From: Thermotogae bacterium
GTDB lineage: Bacteria > Thermotogota > Thermotogae > UBA12178
Assembly (NCBI GenBank): GCA_021161835.1
Contig: JAGGZV010000042.1
Coordinates: 1 to 35,346 of the forward strand
Direction: 5' to 3'
DNA length: 35,346 nt
Each line of letters starts with the position of its first letter. Position 1 is the stretch's first letter. The notes beneath the pieces are model-generated. The model ran no database searches, was not told the DNA's origin, and saw nothing but the letters and a program-made list of their open reading frames with translations. Positions 30,329 to 35,346 of this stretch are shown one piece after another. Made by a program: the position numbers and the translations under genes.

Positions 30329-30371
30329 AAGATGGTGTTTGTAAACCCCTAGATGGATATGCAGATATTTA

Positions 30372-30396
30372 CCAGTTATTGATAAGGAATAACTGG
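30372..30396. repeat. Perfect 9-bp inverted repeat CCAGTTATT-7-AATAACTGG
   Basis: Read directly; lies just upstream of a plus-strand TATAAT at 30408-30413. Confidence 0.85.
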
Positions 30397-30694
30397 AGAA
30401 ACTAGTGTATAATTTTTTTGGAATGGTGATTTGCATAGCTTTTCATCCGCCCTTCTTTTATTTATTTAAAATTTGGGGCTTGCGGCTCTGCTCTGTCTTA
30501 AAAAGTGTAGGGAGTTTTCATTTTTACAGCATTTATTTTGCACTGCCTACAATTGCTCTGTGGGGTTTTAACCACAAATCCACCTGCATATCTTGGAGTG
30601 TTCGTGTGTTAGAATTGAGTTGACTATTCTACATATATTAACGCAATGATGTTTAATTAAATGAATTATCACGTCAAAGGGGGAAGATTTACCA

Positions 30695-32208
30695 ATGAAA
30701 GACATAAATTTTGAAGACAAGCTATGGAAAGCTGCCGACAAGTTAAGAAAGAAGATCGAAGTTCATGAGTACAAATATGTAGTTCTTGGACTTATATTCT
30801 TACGCTATGTTTCCTACGCCTTTGAAGAGAAAAGAAAAGAGATTCGTAAAGGGATTAAAAACACTAAATACAGCAATTTGCTCTTTGAGGACATGGATGT
30901 GTACCTTGCAGATGGTGTTCTATACGTTCCGGAGGAAGCGCGGTGGGACTATATTAAAAAGCATGCGAACCAGTCAAACATAGGTGAGATAATTGACAAC
31001 GCAATAGAAGCCCTGGAAAGAGAACATCCCAAGCAGTTAAAAGATGTGATTCCAAAAATCTACGCCAAGGTAAACCTCAGCTCAGACGACTTAGCATACC
31101 TTATAAATGTCTTTTCCATGATAGATTTTGGCACTGATCACAAAAGTAAAGACATCTTCGGCCGCATTTATGAACATTTCCTTGGCAAATTCACAGAAGC
31201 GGAAGGCAAAAAAGGCGGAGAATTTTACACTCCCAGAAGTTTAACAAGGCTCATTGTTGAAGTACTCGATGTAAGAAGTGGCAGGATTTTTGACCCAGCA
31301 TGCGGTAGTGGTGGATTCTTTGTCTCTGCACTTGAAAAGCTTGAAAGGGAAGACATAGATAAAGCTCTGCTGAGCATTTATGGCCAAGAATCCAAAGAGT
31401 TCGTATGGAAAATAGCAAAGATGAACCTTGCCATAAGGGGCGCAGAAGGTGACATAAGAATAGGAGACTCCTATCATGAGGACAGATTCCCTGATTTGAG
31501 GGCTGAATACGTGGTTTCTAATCCTCCCTTCAATGATAGCGAGTGGGGCGCAGATAGGATTAAACCCAGTGATCCGAGGTTTAAATACGGAATCCCCCCA
31601 AACAGCAACGGCAATTACGCCTGGATTCAGCATTACATATATCATCTTGCTCCTAACGGCAAAGCAGGTTTTGTAATGGCAAATGGTGCCCTTTCAACAG
31701 GAGGGGTGGAAGGAAAAATCCGTGAAAAAATCATCAAAGATGATCTCGTCTACGGAATCGTTGCAACTCCTGCTAAGCTTTTTACGCAGTATCTCTCCCC
31801 GTATCGCTATGGTTCCTCAGAAAAAACAAACCAGATCACGTGAAGGGGAAGGTGCTATTCATCTACGCAAAAAACATTTACAAACCCATATCACGCCGTC
31901 AGGTTATATTCACAGAGGAGCATATAAACAAAATAGTAAAGAAATTCCGAAAATTTGAAGCTGGAGAAGATGAAGAAGAGATCAACGAGCTCGGATTTGC
32001 AAAAGTAGCCACGATCGAAGAAATCGAAAAGAACGGCTGGGTTCTAACTCCTGGCAGATATGTGGGAGTAAAGATAGAAGACGACGGAATTCCCTTTGAA
32101 GAAAAGATGAAGGAATACAGCAAGGAACTCTCAAAACTGTTTGAAGAAGAAAAGGAGCTAACGGAAAAGATAAAAGAGGTCTTCAAAGCTTTGGGATTCG
32201 AGGTGTGA
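30695..32208 (+). pseudogene. hsdM: Type I restriction-modification methyltransferase subunit HsdM, split by an apparent 1-nt frameshift (ORFs 30695-31843 and 31840-32208)
   Basis: 'FYTPRSLTRLIVEVLDVRSGRIFDPACGSGGFFVSALEKL' and 'VVSNPPFNDSEWG'; the conserved 'SLPVSLWFLRKNKPDHVKGKVLFIYAKNIYKPISRRQVIF' continues in the other frame from about 31792. Confidence 0.88.
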
Positions 32209-32211
32209 GGT

Positions 32212-33561
32212 GTGGAAACGCAGAACATAGAATACAAGAAAAAATTTGGAGAAAGAGCTCTTAGAGAGATATGTGGAATGGCGAATTCTCAGGGAGGAGT
32301 CGTTTACATTGGGATATCCAATGATGGAGAGGTTGTTGGAGTTGATGTAGACAGCGAAAAGCTTAGGGAAATTGCAGAGAAAATAGACCAAAACCTTGGA
32401 ATACACCCGGAAATAGAAGTCGAAGAGCGAGAAGGTAAAAACATAATAGCTATAAAGGTAAAAAAGTCGAATATTCCCATTTCATACAAGGGGATATATT
32501 ATGAAAGAGTTGGGAACACCACCAGAGAAATGTCTCCTGAAAAATTGAAAGACTTTCTCCTTAGAGGTGTTAACTGGGACAGCCTTATTTGCGAGAATGC
32601 CACGTTCTCTGATATAGATTCAAATACTGTTAGATATTTCATCGCCCGCGCAAGAAAAACGGGACGGCTCTTGTATTTCGACGAAGATTCAAAAATCGAG
32701 GACGTTTTCGAGCATCTCAAACTTTCAATAAACAGGCAGCTAACTAACGGAGCCATTTTGCTCTTTGGAAAAGACCCTCAAAAGTTCTTCATAAACGCAG
32801 TCTTAAGAGTCGTTCGTTTGAAAAGTCCCATAACAATTGTGGGTGATCGCCTTATAGATGGTAATCTTTTCTACCAAGCTGTTCATGGTGAAGAAGCTAT
32901 AAAACAATTCATAAATGTGCGGTACGAGATAAAAGAACTTCAAAGAGAAGAAATCTGGGATTATCCACTTGAGGCTATAAGAGAAACACTTATAAACGCT
33001 CTTATTCACCGTGATTACTTTAAAAGCAATGTTCAAACCCAGATCAAGATGTTCGATGACTATATATGGTTCTACAATCCAGGTGGTCTTCCGGAGGGAA
33101 TCACAATTGAACAGCTCTACGGGCCCCATCCATCTGTACCAAGAAACCCCCTCTTAGTTCATATCTTTTACCTCGCTGGATTCATAGAGGAGGTTGGATC
33201 GGGAATTCAGAGAATAATCAACGCTATGAAACGCTTCAATCTTCCTCAGCCCCAGTTCAAAGAAGAAATGGGAGGGTTTTCGGTATATTTTAGAAAAGAC
33301 ATTTACACAGAAGAGTACCTTAAAGGTTTGGGCTTGAATGAAAGACAGATAAAGGCTGTGCTGTATGTGAAGGAAAAAGGAAAGATCACGAATAGAGAAT
33401 ACAGGAATCTCTTTGGAATTTCCGATAGAACATCTCTCAGTGATCTTAACAAGCTATGCGATATCGGGATTTTGATGAGGAAGGGGACAACAGGAAGGTC
33501 GACAGAATATATACTTGCTCCATATCCCAAACCCGAAGAACCCGAAACAAACCCGAAGTAA
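32212..33561 (+). CDS. AlbA_2/Schlafen-type putative DNA-binding protein with HATPase_c_4-like region and C-terminal winged helix
   Basis: 'IEYKKKFGERALREICGMANSQGGVVYIGISNDGEVVGV' (AlbA_2), 'EAIRETLINALIHRDYF...IWFYNPGGLPEGITIEQLYGPHPSVPRNPLLVHIFYLAGFIEEVGSGIQRI' (RecG-like/HATPase_c_4), wHTH 'ITNREYRNLFGISDRTSLSDLNKLCDIGIL'. Confidence 0.9.
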   Translation: METQNIEYKKKFGERALREICGMANSQGGVVYIGISNDGEVVGVDVDSEKLREIAEKIDQNLGIHPEIEVEEREGKNIIAIKVKKSNIPISYKGIYYERVGNTTREMSPEKLKDFLLRGVNWDSLICENATFSDIDSNTVRYFIARARKTGRLLYFDEDSKIEDVFEHLKLSINRQLTNGAILLFGKDPQKFFINAVLRVVRLKSPITIVGDRLIDGNLFYQAVHGEEAIKQFINVRYEIKELQREEIWDYPLEAIRETLINALIHRDYFKSNVQTQIKMFDDYIWFYNPGGLPEGITIEQLYGPHPSVPRNPLLVHIFYLAGFIEEVGSGIQRIINAMKRFNLPQPQFKEEMGGFSVYFRKDIYTEEYLKGLGLNERQIKAVLYVKEKGKITNREYRNLFGISDRTSLSDLNKLCDIGILMRKGTTGRSTEYILAPYPKPEEPETNPK

Positions 33562-33568
33562 ACCCGAA
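33531..33568 (+). repeat. Four ACCCGAA units in near-tandem (spacing 9, 11, 11 nt) at the 3' end of the AlbA_2 gene
   Basis: Units at 33531, 33540, 33551 and 33562 read directly. Confidence 0.85.
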
Positions 33569-33643
33569 ATTAGAGGACGATTTATTGGGGGGTGAGCCTA
33601 TTGCCCTTAAAATTCAAGGTAGTATAAGATAAATGCTGTAAGA

Positions 33644-33870
33644 ATGGAAAATCTGTACCTTCTAAAGATAAGTTATGCTCAAATCCAATCCAAGAGGATT
33701 CAATCAGGCGCCATGCCATACGAAAAGATAAGCACTGGAAAAACACCCAGGAACGGTTACAAGAGAAACGTGCGCAAAGAACCAAAAGCAAAGATGATAG
33801 GTGCGTTTCCAAGCGGTAAATACCTGCGTGTCATGTGCCAGATTTTTATAGACAGCAGGCCTATCCCTCG
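33644..33870 (+). pseudogene. Possible degraded IS256/Mutator-type transposase remnant
   Basis: 'MPYEKISTGKTPRNGYKRNVRKE' resembles the IS256 N-terminal 'GYEK....RNGY.r.tvrt' pattern; 'FPSGKYLRVMCQIFID' is reminiscent of the C-terminal region; heavily truncated. Confidence 0.4.
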
Positions 33871-34925
33871 ATTGACAGGAGAACTTCTTCAAAGATCCTC
33901 ACGGCTCCGCCGATGAAGGGAGCTTCTCCTTCTGATGAACTCTTTTCTATCGTCACATCGTGTTCACGGCAGGTCTCCCACACTCTTTTCTCTATCTCGA
34001 GCATATCGTTCAATCCCAGCAATTTGCTGTACGGACCGCCCAGAACGACATGTTTGATCCCGATGAGAGCGACTATGTTCGCTACTGCCGCCGTCAGGAG
34101 GTTCACAAGATGCGCCTTACCTTCTTTTTTCCCCGCTTCAACTGCACGCAGGATTCTTTCGTATTCTTCTTCAAAGCAGAAGAGCCCATAGTCGCTCTCG
34201 GTTCCCACCGTGTAAACCATCCTGCCTATCCTCGTGGTACCATATTCATTCATCCCATGGATGTGACCGTTGAGCATCAGAACACCGTTGAGGGTCTTTC
34301 CAAGATACAGATAGAAATAGTTCCAGGGAATATGCCGCGACTTCAACCACTCACCCATGGCGTACACTTTGACACCGTTCACGATGATGACTTTGGTTTG
34401 CAACCGTTTTTCCAGCAGTTCTCCCAACTTCGTACCATGGAAGGTCAAAAGGGTGTCCAAATCCGTTTCCTTAAGACATCCTGAAACACGCGGGAGTACA
34501 ACCGATATCCCCACCAACCTTCCTTTTCTCTCGTTTAACTCAAATTTTTCGAAATCCTTCAGGATTGATTCGACGATATCGGAAATCTGTCTCAATTCTT
34601 TTTGCTCTCTCTTTGCGACTATCTTCAGGGATGCATCGACCAGCGCGGTAGAAACCGAATGTGCATTCACATTAACAACGAGAGCGTGAGCCACCTCCGG
34701 GTCTATATGGAGCAGGTTTCGCGGGCGTCCACCATGAACTCTCTTCTGTCCTGACCTGATGACCAATCCACTTTCCATCAGACGTTTCAGAAGTTGTGAA
34801 ATGGTGGGAGAACCGGTTTCCAGTCTGCGTGCTATCTCGGATACGGAAGTCGGTTGATTGCGCCAGAGATCACACATTACCATCCAGAGATGCAAGCGCC
34901 GCCAGCTCCACGGACTTTTGATCAT
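33861..34925 (-). CDS. ROK-family transcriptional regulator (NagC/XylR-like)
   Basis: N-terminal HTH 'QPTSVSEIARRLETGSPTISQLLKRLMESGLVIRSGQKRVHGGRPRNLLHI', ROK-like sugar-kinase fold; AAGGAGG RBS supports ATG 34925 rather than 34958. Confidence 0.88.
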   Translation of the reverse strand: MIKSPWSWRRLHLWMVMCDLWRNQPTSVSEIARRLETGSPTISQLLKRLMESGLVIRSGQKRVHGGRPRNLLHIDPEVAHALVVNVNAHSVSTALVDASLKIVAKREQKELRQISDIVESILKDFEKFELNERKGRLVGISVVLPRVSGCLKETDLDTLLTFHGTKLGELLEKRLQTKVIIVNGVKVYAMGEWLKSRHIPWNYFYLYLGKTLNGVLMLNGHIHGMNEYGTTRIGRMVYTVGTESDYGLFCFEEEYERILRAVEAGKKEGKAHLVNLLTAAVANIVALIGIKHVVLGGPYSKLLGLNDMLEIEKRVWETCREHDVTIEKSSSEGEAPFIGGAVRIFEEVLLSIEG

Positions 34926-34929
34926 CTCT

Positions 34930-35346
34930 TCATCCTCCTTGAGATAGATATTCATCATCCTGCGTTACCTTACTCTGTGACTTCATCCATGTTTTCCACC
35001 ACGATGTCCAGGATGTCATCGAGTTAAAGAGATGTATTTTCATGCTCGATAGCATTTTGGCATTATCTTCGTACAGCTTGCGTACCTCTGTTTTAGAACT
35101 TTCGAGTGCTCCGACTACCTCAGGATCGTAGAGGGTCCCAGCATGAGCGATTATTTCATTCAGAGCTTCATCGAATGTCCGTGCTTTCCTGTATGGCCGA
35201 TCGTTCGTCATGGCATCGAGACTATCGGCAACGGCCACTATTCTGCTTTCCCAGGGTATCTCCGTACCCTTGAATCCCTGGGGATAACCTGTTCCATTCC
35301 ATCTCTCGTGGTGGGTGAGAGCGATACGGGCTGCCACGTTCAATAT
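34930..35346 (-). CDS. HD-GYP domain protein, C-terminal portion, runs off the window edge; 3' end probably frameshifted
   Basis: 'LTHHERWNGTGYPQGFKGTEIPWESRIVAVADSLDAMTNDRPYRKA' is the HD-GYP signature. Confidence 0.88.
   Translation of the reverse strand: MLNVAARIALTHHERWNGTGYPQGFKGTEIPWESRIVAVADSLDAMTNDRPYRKARTFDEALNEIIAHAGTLYDPEVVGALESSKTEVRKLYEDNAKMLSSMKIHLFNSMTSWTSWWKTWMKSQSKVTQDDEYLSQGG

Noticed and set aside
30405-30623. 72-aa ORF between tRNA-Thr and hsdM
   Set aside because: No recognisable domain, starts at the -10 box, composition typical of non-coding AT-rich DNA.
31778-31790. Programmed -1 ribosomal frameshift in hsdM
   Set aside because: No canonical X XXY YYZ heptamer in the correct phase; a T-run indel or transcriptional slippage is a simpler explanation.
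30206-33900. Classic tRNA-3'-end-integrated genomic island
   Set aside because: The tRNA 3' end faces tilS, not the island; the island lies on the promoter side, and no integrase or repeated tRNA 3' segment was seen.
1-35346. CRISPR array
   Set aside because: No regularly spaced direct repeats were seen on reading the window.

Overview
The window looks like a chromosomal segment of a thermophilic bacterium, probably Thermotogota (inferred from gene content and order; not verified). From left to right it contains: (i) a plus-strand start: 3' part of DNA polymerase III delta-like holA, a secreted hypothetical, a class I mannose-6-phosphate isomerase and an RND/MMPL exporter. (ii) A compact histidine operon hisZ-G-D-B-H-A-F-IE-C followed by an overlapping HAD phosphatase gene. 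(iii) A ClpC ATPase, SpoVS, an 88-aa small protein and a DUF1385 membrane protein. (iv) A ~14-kb minus-strand directon, transcribed from tRNA-Thr(CGT) through tilS, ftsH, a hotdog thioesterase-like gene, a radical SAM gene, a response regulator, a histidine kinase, a pyrimidine-nucleoside phosphorylase, a phosphodiester glycosidase-like gene, an HD phosphohydrolase, a CapD/FlaA1-like gene and a WecA/TagO-like gene. (v) A short accessory island (about 30.3-33.9 kb): a frameshifted type I restriction-modification hsdM, an AlbA_2/Schlafen-type putative DNA-binding ATPase, and a probable degraded IS256-type transposase remnant, with no hsdS or hsdR in the window. (vi) A minus-strand ROK regulator and the 3' part of an HD-GYP gene. 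The most notable observations are the orphan hsdM/AlbA_2 pair, with a 1-nt lesion at a T-run and a frame-shifting C-terminal microrepeat; the HAD protein as a candidate missing histidinol-phosphatase; the tRNA terminator that starts on the CCA end just upstream of tilS; and a 60-nt tail-to-tail coding overlap. I cannot claim a confirmed novel system from sequence reading alone.
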